Shown here one piece after another: positions 18,857-27,807 of a stretch of DNA of 64,000 nucleotides (position 1 is the stretch's first letter; the number at the start of each line of letters is the position of its first letter). The notes below the pieces were generated by a model, which saw nothing but the letters and a program-made list of their open reading frames with translations, did not search any database and was not told the DNA's origin. Source of the DNA: Pycnococcus provasolii (lineage: Eukaryota; Chlorophyta; Pseudoscourfieldiophyceae; Pseudoscourfieldiales; Pycnococcaceae); contig OW568861.1 in the NCBI GenBank assembly GCA_938743325.2, positions 1,116,001 to 1,180,000 of the forward strand. Reading direction: 5' to 3'. The position numbers and the translations under genes were made by a program.

Positions 18857-19560
18857 ATCTTCGCAAGCAAAAGTGTTATCCGAAATGCATTATCCGCCCG
18901 GAAAGCGATCCCAAAAACAGAAACAAAAAAAGAGCACAAATAAAATGGGATTGTGATGTGCGGTGGAGGAGCGCGGCAGGAAAACCCCTAAAGTTCGAAT
19001 AAAAACCCAAACCCCTAAACGAGAGGAGAGATTTCTAACGCCCAGACTAACGCCCTTGTATAATACGTGCGGGATCCACCTGTTGCTGGCGTGGTACAGG
19101 GACAGGGGAGCAATCCAACCAAATATTTGGTAGTGCAAGCGCTCCCAGGTCTCTCCCCTCAGGACTCTCAGGGGGGGCTCGGGAAGGATTCCGGGCTGGC
19201 TGGGAAGACAACCCGCTAACCCTAACCCTAACCCTAACCCTAACCCTAACAGACTTCCCTTGGCCTTGCTGTCTGTGTTGTCTCGCTCGTGTTTTGTGTT
19301 TTGTGTTTTGTGTTTTGTGTTGTTGTGTTGTGTCGTGTACTTAGTGCGTGCTTTGCTCTTGCAGTTACCAACGTGCTTTGCATTCTGACCTATGTATCAG
19401 TACTGCATAAGTAAGTTTTGCTTATTCTATTTAAAAGTGTAGTTTCATTTTCTTACCCAATGAATTTATTGATATACCCTCACAAGAAGAAGAAAAAATC
19501 ATAAATAATTCCTTTCAACGCGCTAATTTATTTACGACGACAAGTCTGCTCGTCGCCTCT
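18857..19560. other. Intergenic region with telomere-type repeats and a TGTTT minisatellite
   Basis: This 704 bp stretch is upstream of LPAAT (minus) and downstream of the scramblase gene. It contains AACCCCTAAA-like motifs at 18981-19020, a telomere-type array at 19216-19250 and a (gtgttttgt)n run at about 19290-19325. No credible ORF. Confidence 0.6.
19216..19250. repeat. Interstitial telomere-type array (CCCTAA)n
   Basis: There are nearly six perfect CCCTAA units. It lies 360 bp upstream of the LPAAT start, so the TTAGGG strand is the coding strand of that gene. It is internal to gene-dense DNA and so not a chromosome end in this assembly. Confidence 0.9.
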
Positions 19561-20430
19561 CTAACCATCCTCCTGCTCAACCAACGTGATGTCGATCAAA
19601 AGCGAAGTCGCAAGCAAAGTCGCCTTGTGCGCAGGCGTCGCCATATCAGGGTACTTGACGGCGTAGATGTTGCGCTTCGTGCAGCACTCGTTCTTGAAGC
19701 CGGCAAACAAATCACTGATCTGAGCGTCGCCATACTTCTCGCGCGTCGACGGGTGACGGACATAGTACGGAACGCGACAGCACTTACCTCTCACGCCGTC
19801 GCACTTGCACTGCACACAAATCCCGCCCACGCACGTGTCCGGGCGGACGAGGTATGCGACCGTCTTCGTGTCAGCCTCAAGCACCTGAAACTTAGGAACG
19901 AAGAGGCACATATCGCACAGGTACTCTGTACGGCCAATGAGGTTTCCGTTGCGGTCCTTTGCGTCGAGGTAGGGCAGATAACAGCAGCACGGGCACCGAA
20001 CAATTCCGTTATTCGTGATTGCCACGACGGCGTTCTGGCCGCACGTACCTTCCTTCTCGAAGGTGTACACAGCCTGGCCAGCCTTGTTGGCAGCGGGCGT
20101 GTCGACGCTCGGCGGCACGTCTTCGAGCACGCGGTACGTCGTCTTCCTGGAACCTGGCGCGAAGAACGAGCAGCATCGTCCGCAGTAAGGGGCTTCTTCT
20201 TGGATCCAGACACCTGTTGGCGCGACGGTATCGAAGTCCTGAATCTGGTGTTGGTACGCGTGCACGGTCCAGTGAATGTTCGGCTGCAAACAGCACGGCC
20301 TGCAGCACTCGCTGGTGAGCTGCCTAACCATAACTCCCTCGGACTGTATGAGTTGTTCCGCGTTCGTGGTTTGTCCCATGAGCGGCTGCTGCTGCGGCGG
20401 TTGCATCATCACGGCCATCTGCGTCGCCAT
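19561..20430 (-). CDS. Phospholipid scramblase family protein
   Basis: The protein is 289 residues from ATG 20430. After a Gln/Pro/Met-rich N-terminus (typical of PLSCR proteins) it shows the scramblase domain with many Cys: CCRPCCLQPNIHWTVHAYQ, RCPCCCYLPYLDAKDRNGN and GKCCRVPYYVRHPSTREKYGD, ending with the characteristic hydrophobic C-terminal helix (ATLLATSLLIDITLVE). Scramblases are Ca2+-responsive membrane proteins linked to transbilayer lipid movement, though the enzymatic role of the PLSCR family is debated. Length is usual for the family. Its start is divergent from the PIG-T gene across a 548 bp region. The sequence just 5' of the ATG contains taaggttagtag, also found before the deaminase gene start. 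Confidence 0.85.
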   Translation of the reverse strand: MATQMAVMMQPPQQQPLMGQTTNAEQLIQSEGVMVRQLTSECCRPCCLQPNIHWTVHAYQHQIQDFDTVAPTGVWIQEEAPYCGRCCSFFAPGSRKTTYRVLEDVPPSVDTPAANKAGQAVYTFEKEGTCGQNAVVAITNNGIVRCPCCCYLPYLDAKDRNGNLIGRTEYLCDMCLFVPKFQVLEADTKTVAYLVRPDTCVGGICVQCKCDGVRGKCCRVPYYVRHPSTREKYGDAQISDLFAGFKNECCTKRNIYAVKYPDMATPAHKATLLATSLLIDITLVEQEDG

Positions 20431-20978
20431 AGCTTAGAATCTACTAACCTTACCTAAGGTACAGGTATCAGAATAAAATGCACGGCGGCCCGTGGACCTG
20501 CACACACCACCAAGTACAGCACGTGCAACAACTTACTTGCACAGGGCACAAGGTCAGTGCACACCGCTGCAACCCACCCTAACCTTACCACCCAGGACAA
20601 GGCTGCCCTACCCGGTACTTTACCATAGACTACCCACGGGTGGTAGGAAGTAAGGTGAAGACATCAAAGCAAGGTATGGCAGTGACGGACCCGTGGGACC
20701 CGTCACCATATACCTTTAGGCCTTCCTAGTACTTACCCACGTTTCCGCAGGGCATGCAAGGTGCTTGGCAGTTGGCACCTACCTTTATCGGTCTGATGAG
20801 CATCCCATCAGACCGTTCAGCGATACTTTACAAATCATCATCGATAGACTCTTAGTTGGGAGAAGGTTAGGGTGTTAGGGTGTTAGGGTTAGGGTTAGGG
20901 TTAGGGTTAGGGTTACGCCACCCGTTTTTGTTTTTGTTTTTGTTTTTGTTTTTGATTTTGTTTTTCCCATTCTCAGGT
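20431..20978. other. Divergent promoter region between scramblase and PIG-T
   Basis: It is rich in CCTTACC/CTAACC motifs at 20440-20600. It then has the telomere-type array 20866-20914 and a (tttttg)n tract at 20926-20966, directly before the PIG-T ATG. No RNA gene seen. Confidence 0.55.
20866..20914. repeat. Interstitial telomere-type array (TTAGGG)n
   Basis: Seven TTAGGG units, the first two spaced by an extra GTG, end 65 bp before the PIG-T start codon. Read as protein it gives a spurious Leu-Gly repeat, which shows why the long open frame beginning at 20880 overstates the gene. Confidence 0.9.
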
Positions 20979-23228
20979 ATGCGCGATACGTGTGGTGGCG
21001 TCAGTCACCGCCGTCGCAGTCGCAGTCACCGTCTTGTCAGCGTCGGCGTCGGCGTCGGCGTCGGTGTCAGCGTCCCTGGTGGTCTGCATGTGTTTCCTCG
21101 TAATCACACTCATGTTTGTCGTGTTGAAAAGCGTTCCTGTGGATCATTGTATTTGTATGTTCTCGTCACTTGTGTCGTGCTTTTGGGGAGGAGCACGGTC
21201 TCGGGGGGGTTGGCATCGGCAGCAGCATCAGCATCATCATCATCATCAGAATCTGAACCGTCACATGATTCCGTAATGGCTTCTCATGGACTGGGATCGG
21301 CTGGACTGGGTTGCTCATGGCACGAAGAGTTATTGATACACCCTCTTGTTTCGTCAGCGTCGTCAGCGTCATCTTCATCCACCGTGTTTGCGCGCTTTCA
21401 CTTCTCCGCAAGCCAATCCGCCTCCTCCTCCTCCTCCTCAAGCGCTAGCAGCACGAAAGAAAACAGCAACGAGTGCATGCCCATGGACGTACTCCAGATA
21501 CTCACGTACAGCAACGCCACGGAATTTCGTACGTCGCTCGCGTCGGGAAGATGGACACAACCACTCGGAGACGCCGCCGACGTTGACCCCGTCGCGAACG
21601 CGGCGCTCGCAGACGCAGCGCGACCACGAGGTTCCGAACTGTACGCCAAGTTTGACGACGGCAATAATACATATAACAACGAACGATTCGCTTCGCTCGC
21701 GCACGCTCTCGGAGGCATGCTCAGCGCGGACTTTGGAACCGCAGCGGCGACGCACGGAGAACCACGCATCATGGTTGCACCCGCCACGTTTCACATCGGC
21801 AACCAAACCAAACGTAACGCCAATTGCAAGTACGGTGCAGTGCCGAGCGAGTTTGCGTGCACGGAAAATCTATCGCGAGCTCTTCGACTGTTGCCTGGCG
21901 GCGGCGCGCACGTCGCGGGACTGCGCACGCTGCTGCGACCAAGGGAATTCGTCGCGGCGGACGCATACGGCGTTCACCTCGCTGCGCGCAAGGAACAAGG
22001 CCGCATTCACGTATCCGTCACATACGACGTCGTGCTTTCGAACGTCAAAGGTTGGAACGACAAAGATGACGACCTTGCTAGCCTGCTGCGTGCGGCATTC
22101 AACGCAAAGGATATCCCCAAGGCGCCTTCTACCGCACAAACAAGCGTCATCTGGATGCACGGTGTCGCTCATGCGCTCAACGACACATCGCTGACGCCCA
22201 ACAAGCACCTCGACGCCTCTGTCCATCACACGATAATACCGGCACTTCGTGCATACCGCAGCATCGTTCCCGCTTCGCGGAATACCGCAAGAGGATGGGG
22301 TGGAAGCTTGGCACGCCCGTTCGCTTCCCTGGGACATGCTGGCGTTGGACGATCGGCGCTCGCCATTGACGTCGTGCGCGAAGTCAAATACACAGGCGGT
22401 AAAGCGGTCATTACGTGCTTCCATCAGCGCCTTCCTTCAGCCGTGCAGCCTTACTTTCACACGCTCGACGCTCGCGCACTTCTCAAGAACGGCTCCGAGG
22501 CGCCCGCTGACACCGCAAAGCTTACGGAGATATCGGCGACGCCTGTTCCTCCCGCTCGTGGCGGAGGGTGGACACTCGAGTTCTGCCTGCGACTAACCTC
22601 GCCATGGTCCACCGCGCGCGTGACACTCGACGTCGAGGAAAGGCACCTGCACATCGACGAACATCCTCCGGACGCAAATCGAGGCGTGGACTTACCTGCT
22701 GCAGCGTACTGCAGCGTGGTTGATGACGATGACGCCACGACGCAAAGAACCGATGCACCCACGCCTCTAATGGCTCTGCTTCAATCTCGCACCGGCGGCC
22801 CGTTGTGCCATGGCCACTACGCCGACAACGGCGTTCTGGTGTTCCTACCCGTCCCCGACATGTCGATGCCATACAATGTCATTTGCTTCACCTCAACCGT
22901 TGCGAGCATGTTCGTGACAATGGCATTGTCCACACTCTTGAAGCGTCGAGAAGAAATTAAGCTTGCGGAGCAGCGGAGAAAGCTGGGGTTGCGTGAACCC
23001 AGCTCGATGACGGTTGTTGCTCGCAAGCTTATTCGCCAGGTGGTGCGTTTGATAAGGGGCAACGAGGCGGCGTCAAAATTGACGAAGCCAGACGAGCTGG
23101 TAAAGATTAGCAAGCTTGACGGGAAACTGCCGCTCCTTTTTATCGGACTTGGTGGCGCGTACGTCGCCTCCGTTGGCGTGGACAAGGCTGAGGGTGAGCT
23201 TAGGCGCGTATTCCGCAAATTTGGATGA
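20979..23228 (+). CDS. PIGT: GPI transamidase subunit PIG-T / Gpi16
   Basis: The protein is 749 residues from ATG 20979, the first ATG after the telomere-type repeats. The N-terminal 180 residues are Ser-rich with a hydrophobic signal/anchor-like stretch (SLYLYVLVTCVVLLG). The lumenal body has N-glycosylation sequons and ends with the family hallmark near residue 625, PVPDMSMPYNVICFTSTVAS, a single TM (to about 655) and a basic cytosolic tail. PIG-T is the ER-lumenal, single-TM scaffold of the GPI transamidase complex, which attaches GPI anchors to proteins. The frame stays open from 20880 through repeat DNA, but this is not expected to be translated. The extended basic C-tail is longer than in animals. 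Together with LPAAT, scramblase and S1P lyase it forms a run of four membrane-lipid genes. Confidence 0.85.
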   Translation: MRDTCGGVSHRRRSRSHRLVSVGVGVGVGVSVPGGLHVFPRNHTHVCRVEKRSCGSLYLYVLVTCVVLLGRSTVSGGLASAAASASSSSSESEPSHDSVMASHGLGSAGLGCSWHEELLIHPLVSSASSASSSSTVFARFHFSASQSASSSSSSSASSTKENSNECMPMDVLQILTYSNATEFRTSLASGRWTQPLGDAADVDPVANAALADAARPRGSELYAKFDDGNNTYNNERFASLAHALGGMLSADFGTAAATHGEPRIMVAPATFHIGNQTKRNANCKYGAVPSEFACTENLSRALRLLPGGGAHVAGLRTLLRPREFVAADAYGVHLAARKEQGRIHVSVTYDVVLSNVKGWNDKDDDLASLLRAAFNAKDIPKAPSTAQTSVIWMHGVAHALNDTSLTPNKHLDASVHHTIIPALRAYRSIVPASRNTARGWGGSLARPFASLGHAGVGRSALAIDVVREVKYTGGKAVITCFHQRLPSAVQPYFHTLDARALLKNGSEAPADTAKLTEISATPVPPARGGGWTLEFCLRLTSPWSTARVTLDVEERHLHIDEHPPDANRGVDLPAAAYCSVVDDDDATTQRTDAPTPLMALLQSRTGGPLCHGHYADNGVLVFLPVPDMSMPYNVICFTSTVASMFVTMALSTLLKRREEIKLAEQRRKLGLREPSSMTVVARKLIRQVVRLIRGNEAASKLTKPDELVKISKLDGKLPLLFIGLGGAYVASVGVDKAEGELRRVFRKFG

Positions 23229-23253
23229 ATTTGTTATTGACGGTTGTACATTA

Positions 23254-25119
23254 TTACACTCCCAGAACTCCATCTTGATAGTGAATGAGCAGATCACCCA
23301 CCGCACCTCTGTCAGGAAAGGTCCCGCCGAGACCATACACGCGCGCCTTGCCGTCGCTCGCCACCCCCTTCTCCTTCATGCGCCGAGCCTCTTCCGCACA
23401 CTCCGCAAGGTCCGACGCGAGCTTACGCGCCGTCTCCAAGCTGTGCGCGCCAGTGAAGCACACGTGGAAAGAGAGAGGTTTCTGCAAGGCATTCAGCACC
23501 CACCCTCGCGCCGTGAGCAGGTCCATGACGATGAGTGAGTCGATGCCGCCGTTGGGAGCCTTCGTATCGGTTCCCACCGCCACGACTCCCATTGCGGGGA
23601 TGCCCATGATGCAGAGTCCATCGATGCGGCTGACGGCATCAACGAGCACATCGCGAGCCTGCAGAATGCCCTCCGCCGACGCTCGCAGGCCACTTCGCCC
23701 GAGGCAGATGAGGCTTGCCCACGCGGTGGCGACAACACCACCATTCCGACTTCCCGGCAGAGTCGGCGAGATGTACAAGCCGCCACTCCACTCCGTCACC
23801 GCCGTGTACTGAAACTTGCGCATCTCCTTCGAGCGGTACAGGAGAACGCTAGTTCCCTTCTGGCCCATGCCAAACTTGTGCGTGTCGGCGGAAATGGAAG
23901 TCACGCCCGGAACGCGGAAGTCGAACGTCGGAACGAGATCCGGTCGAAGTTCTTGCACAAGGGGCAGGCAGAATCCGCCGAGGCACGAGTCGACGTGCAG
24001 CGGTATTCCGCGTCGTTTGCAAAGATCTGCGATGGCCTGCACGTCGTCGACGACGCCGTGCGGGTAGCACGGTGCCGATGCGACAACAAGCATAGTGCGC
24101 CTGCTGATGCGTCGACGCACCGCCGCGGCGGTGAGCCTCATCGTGCTCGGGTCCACCTCAAGAACGACGATGCGCACGTTGAGCCAGCTCGCCGCCTTCC
24201 AGAACGCGGCGTGCGCGCTCCTCGCGACGATAATTTCCGGGACGTCCGTGGCTGCTCGAAAGTGCGGCGAAGCGTACGACGCTCCTGCATACCAAGGGGC
24301 TTGGCGATGGCACCACGCGTCTCTCGCCGCCTTGCAAGCGAGCAGGATGGATTCCGTGCCTCCGCTCGTGACGCATCCGCACACACCTTCCGTCGTTTGT
24401 GGGTCAAGCAGGCTTCTCGCCATGGCGATGATTTCTTGTTCCATGCGCGGGATGGATGGGAAGGAGTCTGCGTGCAGCGGGTTAGCGTGCGCATAGATTG
24501 CGTAAACTTCGCTGAGCATGTTGAGGTGTTCCGTCGTTGCCATGTAAACGGTTCCAGACATTTTGCTTTCTCCGTCACGCCACTGCGTGTCATCCTTTGC
24601 TCGCTTTTGTGCGCGCTTGAGAACGATCGCCGTGGTTGTCGACTCTTCGGGCAGGTGCGTGACGAGTGGGTCGCGATCGAGTGGTTCAGACACCGCATCA
24701 GACGCCGCATCAGACGCACTGTTATTTTCTGCTAAGGGTACCGCTGCGTTATCTTCAAGGGGTGCAGGCGGCGACGCTTTAGGCAACTCCTCTGAGGAAG
24801 ACGACCGCTTTTCACTATTATTAGAACTGGAACTGGAATGACTCTCGCGTGCCACACGTTGAATTTGCTCACGTGCATAGGATCGTATGCACGGACACTC
24901 TTTCAATATACCTGCCAAGAAAGAAACCAATCCCACATCCCGCGACGCCTTTGCACATGAATAACAAGCCCTATAGACTTTCAGGGTCACAAGGGTAGAC
25001 ACAACACTAGAGGAAGCTATTGCGAAAAGAACACCATGATACTGAGTGGGAGTGTGAGGCATGTGAGGTATATTCTGGAGAGAATCCCAAAACAAAGACG
25101 ACACGGATGCCGACGTCAT
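23254..25119 (-). CDS. Sphingosine-1-phosphate lyase (PLP-dependent)
   Basis: The protein is 621 residues from ATG 25119; the frame is open to 25635 but that part overlaps the RCC1-like gene. An N-terminal TM anchor (GVLFAIASSSVVSTLVTLKVY) and a Ser/Glu/Ala-rich linker precede the group II decarboxylase-type PLP fold: SGTVYMATTEHLNMLSEVY, TSGGTESILLACKAAR, HVDSCLGGF, and SADTHKFGMGQKG with the PLP-binding Lys at about residue 415. S1P lyase cleaves sphingosine-1-phosphate in the ER membrane to phosphoethanolamine and a fatty aldehyde, the exit step of sphingolipid breakdown. The Ser/Glu linker (about 95-155) is longer than in animal enzymes. Its 3' end faces that of PIG-T with only 25 bp between stops. 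Confidence 0.92.
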   Translation of the reverse strand: MTSASVSSLFWDSLQNIPHMPHTPTQYHGVLFAIASSSVVSTLVTLKVYRACYSCAKASRDVGLVSFLAGILKECPCIRSYAREQIQRVARESHSSSSSNNSEKRSSSSEELPKASPPAPLEDNAAVPLAENNSASDAASDAVSEPLDRDPLVTHLPEESTTTAIVLKRAQKRAKDDTQWRDGESKMSGTVYMATTEHLNMLSEVYAIYAHANPLHADSFPSIPRMEQEIIAMARSLLDPQTTEGVCGCVTSGGTESILLACKAARDAWCHRQAPWYAGASYASPHFRAATDVPEIIVARSAHAAFWKAASWLNVRIVVLEVDPSTMRLTAAAVRRRISRRTMLVVASAPCYPHGVVDDVQAIADLCKRRGIPLHVDSCLGGFCLPLVQELRPDLVPTFDFRVPGVTSISADTHKFGMGQKGTSVLLYRSKEMRKFQYTAVTEWSGGLYISPTLPGSRNGGVVATAWASLICLGRSGLRASAEGILQARDVLVDAVSRIDGLCIMGIPAMGVVAVGTDTKAPNGGIDSLIVMDLLTARGWVLNALQKPLSFHVCFTGAHSLETARKLASDLAECAEEARRMKEKGVASDGKARVYGLGGTFPDRGAVGDLLIHYQDGVLGV

Positions 25120-25495
25120 CCTACTACCCTGGGGCTGGATGGAGAATGAAAACCAAGATGTGAGAAATGGTTTGAGGAAGGGAAAACGGGGGCACGTGTC
25201 ACTGGGACCCGTGGAAGAGAAGAGGGGCACGGAAAACCCTAAACCCAAGTAGCTAACCCTAACCCTAACCAGTGACACCTCGCGGTAGGAAGTACCGTCG
25301 GCAAGGCGTTGGCATCGCCTATGCCAACCTGCTGAGCCTCCCTCCATTCGCACGGCCATCTTGCTCGCCTCCGTTTTGGACACGTTCGCGTCGGCACCCG
25401 TCATCTGCTGATTTGGGTCGAACTCGCTCGCGAGGACCCCGCCCTTCCGGAACCTCGCACACTTGTTTCTTTCACTCGTCATGGCGTCCTGAGCC
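25120..25495. other. Divergent intergenic region with telomere-type motifs
   Basis: This 376 bp stretch lies between the S1P lyase start (minus) and the RCC1-like gene start (plus). It contains aaaaccctaaaccc at 25233-25246 and ctaaccctaaccctaacc at 25253-25270, about 120-150 bp upstream of the lyase ATG. A four-codon upstream ORF (ATG 25481) ends two bases before the RCC1-like ATG at 25496. Confidence 0.6.
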
Positions 25496-26464
25496 ATGAC
25501 ACTCTCGTCTCTCGCGTACGATGCCCTGCGCGTCTTCGTCAACTGGCAGCGCGAACGGAGGTTACGCAAGGTGCGTGAGCGGAAACAAGCCGCGCGAACG
25601 TCTAACGAACTGCTCGCAGCAGGTGGTAGCGTCATCTATGGAGGTCACTCGTTAGCGATACGAGTCGACGGCAGTATCGCGTGCTGGGGCGTCAACGGCT
25701 TCGGCCAAGCCCCTCCCGACGGCGTTCCGGGTGACTTCGTCGCAATCGCTGCGGGTGATGAGCACTCTTTGGCACTACGAGTCGACGGCAGTATCGCGTG
25801 TTGGGGAGACAACGAGAACGGCCAAGCCCCTCCCGCTGGCGTTCCGGGTGACTTCGTCGCAATTGCCGCAGGTGGTGATCACTCTTTGGCGCTACGAGTC
25901 GACGGCAGTATCGCGTGCTGGGGACTGAACGAGAACGGCGAAGCCCCTCCCGCTGGCGTTCCGGGCAACTTCGTCGCAATCGCTGCGGGTGCAGCGCACT
26001 CTTTGGCGCTACGAGTCGACGGCAGTGTCGCGTGTTGGGGACTGAACGGCAACGGCCAAGCCCCTCCCGACGGCGTTACGGGCAACTTCGTCGCAATTGC
26101 CGCAGGTGGGTATCACTCTTTGGCACTACGAGTCGACGGCAGTGTCGCGTGTTGGGGACTGAACGGCAACGGCCAAGCCCCTCCCGACGGCGTCCCGGGT
26201 GACTTCATGGCGATCGCTGCCGGAACTGGGTACTCTTTGGCGCTTCGAGTCGACGGCAGTATCGCGTGTTGGGAAAACAACGATCAAGGCCAGGCACCTC
26301 CCGACGGCGTTACGGGCGACTTCGTCGCAATCGCTGCCGATATTTGGCACTCCTTGGCGCTTCGGCACGACGGCAGTATCGCGTGCTGGGGAAATAACTA
26401 CGGCGGTGAAGCACCTCCCGCTGGCGTCCCTGGTCCATTCAGGGCTACGCAGGCGGACTTGTAA
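25496..26464 (+). CDS. Seven-repeat RCC1-like beta-propeller protein
   Basis: The protein is 322 residues from ATG 25496. After a 50-residue basic leader come seven tandem repeats of about 39 residues, each following the pattern HSLALRVDGSIACWG-x4-GQAPP-x-GVPGDFVAIAAG. Seven repeats would close a single RCC1-type propeller, so the protein appears complete. The repeats are much more alike than in classical RCC1 (about 50-60 residues per blade) and resemble the short RCC1/alpha-tubulin-suppressor repeats common in bacterial and giant-virus proteins. They lack the loops that classical RCC1 uses for Ran exchange, so a guanine-exchange role should not be assumed. Likely a binding protein; function unknown. 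Confidence 0.8.
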   Translation: MTLSSLAYDALRVFVNWQRERRLRKVRERKQAARTSNELLAAGGSVIYGGHSLAIRVDGSIACWGVNGFGQAPPDGVPGDFVAIAAGDEHSLALRVDGSIACWGDNENGQAPPAGVPGDFVAIAAGGDHSLALRVDGSIACWGLNENGEAPPAGVPGNFVAIAAGAAHSLALRVDGSVACWGLNGNGQAPPDGVTGNFVAIAAGGYHSLALRVDGSVACWGLNGNGQAPPDGVPGDFMAIAAGTGYSLALRVDGSIACWENNDQGQAPPDGVTGDFVAIAADIWHSLALRHDGSIACWGNNYGGEAPPAGVPGPFRATQADL

Positions 26465-26511
26465 AAAAAGGCTTAGTTTTAGTTGTAAAGTTACACTCCT
26501 ACGGAAACATG

Positions 26512-27807
26512 TCACGGCTCTGTTTGTTGTTGCACTTGAACGGTCCACGTGTCAATTGCTTGTTCGATTTCAAGAAGGCGATCCTCGGAGATGAAAGCGG
26601 CACGCGCAGCACTCTTGGATATGTTGGCGAGCTCGTCCAGAGATAAGTCGAACTGATCCGAGCACAGCGCGAACACCTCAGTGAGGTGCCTCTCGGCGTC
26701 GGACACGTACCCCGGATCGTCGCTATTCAAGCTGATGTTGCACCCGCTGTCAATCAGGCGTCGCAGAGGGTGCTCGGCCAGCGAGTTTATGCACCGCAAG
26801 CGAGCATTACTCAACGGACAAACCGTCAAATGCACCTGCTTTTCCACGACGGCTTCCAAGAGACGTCCAGATGGGTCAGCCACACAGCGATAGCCATGAT
26901 CGATGCGCTCAGGATCAATCAGCTTGAGCGCACGCTCCATACCGCTCCAGTCACCGTCAGAACCGTCCGTGAGCTCGCCCGCGTGGCAGCACTTTCGAAA
27001 CCCGAGCGACTCTGCCTTGTGATACAGTGGCGCGTACTGTTCAGGCCACGACGCAACGTAGTCGCTTGATGTGCCGACACCCACGACTCGCCCGACGTAC
27101 GGAGCCATGGCTTGCAGGCACGCCTCTGCACTTCTTACACCACGATTGCGTTGCCAGCTGAAAATCATATTCGCAGTGATGTGAGCACCTGCCGGCGTTG
27201 AGAGTTCGCGCGACGCTGTGTCAATTGCTTCCTCGATACCGTCCACCATGGCACCCGCCGCGATCCCTCTCTCCATGTGCGGCTCAGGGTCGAAGAACAT
27301 CTCGACGTGTCTCACTTCGTCGTCAGCTGCGCGCCTCATGTACGCGAGTGTGATGTCATGGAAGTCTCTCGCAGTTTGCAGTTTCTCCATGCCTTTGTCA
27401 TACACGCCTAAGAAGTCACCGAGTGACATAAAGTTCGCGCCTGTATTTTCCGGTCGGGCGATGGTCCCCTCGAGGTGCACGTGCAGTTCCACCTTAGGTA
27501 ACGCCATAATGTGTATTTGTGCATTGCATCCGTCACCAGGTTGTTTTTTTGCATTCGCACATTGTAACTCCACGGATGATCGGAACTTACCAAGACCAGT
27601 AGCTCGACCACGAAAAGGAACCCTCCTAAACGAACTTGTTCTGTTCATGTTGTTCTTGTTCTGTTCTTGTTCTCGCCCGAGTGTAATTTCTACAAGACTC
27701 GCCCGGCTACGCCGTTCTCGCCCGAGTGCCAAGTCATGCAGGCCAACGTTGGCGCGAAACGTTTCCTTGATGAGTTTGATTCGTTCGGGACAGGCAGAAG
27801 GTGACAT
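26512..27807 (-). CDS. Adenosine/adenine deaminase family protein, possible internal deletion
   Basis: The protein is 431 residues from ATG 27807. The catalytic part begins MALPKVELHVHLEG at about residue 100, with the HxH zinc ligands. It then shows HAGE (about 277), IDHGYR, VCPLSNARLR, and LNSDDPGY (about 362) with the Asp ligand. The pattern (FFDPEPHMERG, LTVCPLSN, SDDPGY) is closer to the adenine deaminase/Aah1 branch than to classical ADA; the reaction is hydrolytic deamination of an adenine base or nucleoside. The first 100 residues are basic and lack homology that I recognise; they may be a targeting leader or untranslated, with the Met at about residue 101 as an alternative start. Between HLEG and LGDFL only about 15 residues remain where relatives have about 30. 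Confidence 0.8.
   Translation of the reverse strand: MSPSACPERIKLIKETFRANVGLHDLALGRERRSRASLVEITLGREQEQNKNNMNRTSSFRRVPFRGRATGLGKFRSSVELQCANAKKQPGDGCNAQIHIMALPKVELHVHLEGTIARPENTGANFMSLGDFLGVYDKGMEKLQTARDFHDITLAYMRRAADDEVRHVEMFFDPEPHMERGIAAGAMVDGIEEAIDTASRELSTPAGAHITANMIFSWQRNRGVRSAEACLQAMAPYVGRVVGVGTSSDYVASWPEQYAPLYHKAESLGFRKCCHAGELTDGSDGDWSGMERALKLIDPERIDHGYRCVADPSGRLLEAVVEKQVHLTVCPLSNARLRCINSLAEHPLRRLIDSGCNISLNSDDPGYVSDAERHLTEVFALCSDQFDLSLDELANISKSAARAAFISEDRLLEIEQAIDTWTVQVQQQTEP

Noticed and set aside
19216-19250. A chromosome end
   Set aside because: Both sides are gene-rich and similar arrays occur repeatedly, so it is an interstitial array, not a telomere of this contig.
20880-20978. N-terminal Leu-Gly repeat extension of PIG-T
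   Set aside because: It is the translation of TTAGGG and TTTTTG repeats upstream of the first ATG and starts without an ATG.
21000-21100. A CRISPR-like or regular spacer array near the gtcggc repeats
   Set aside because: It is a simple coding microsatellite (gtcggc)n; there are no spaced repeats and the window is eukaryotic.
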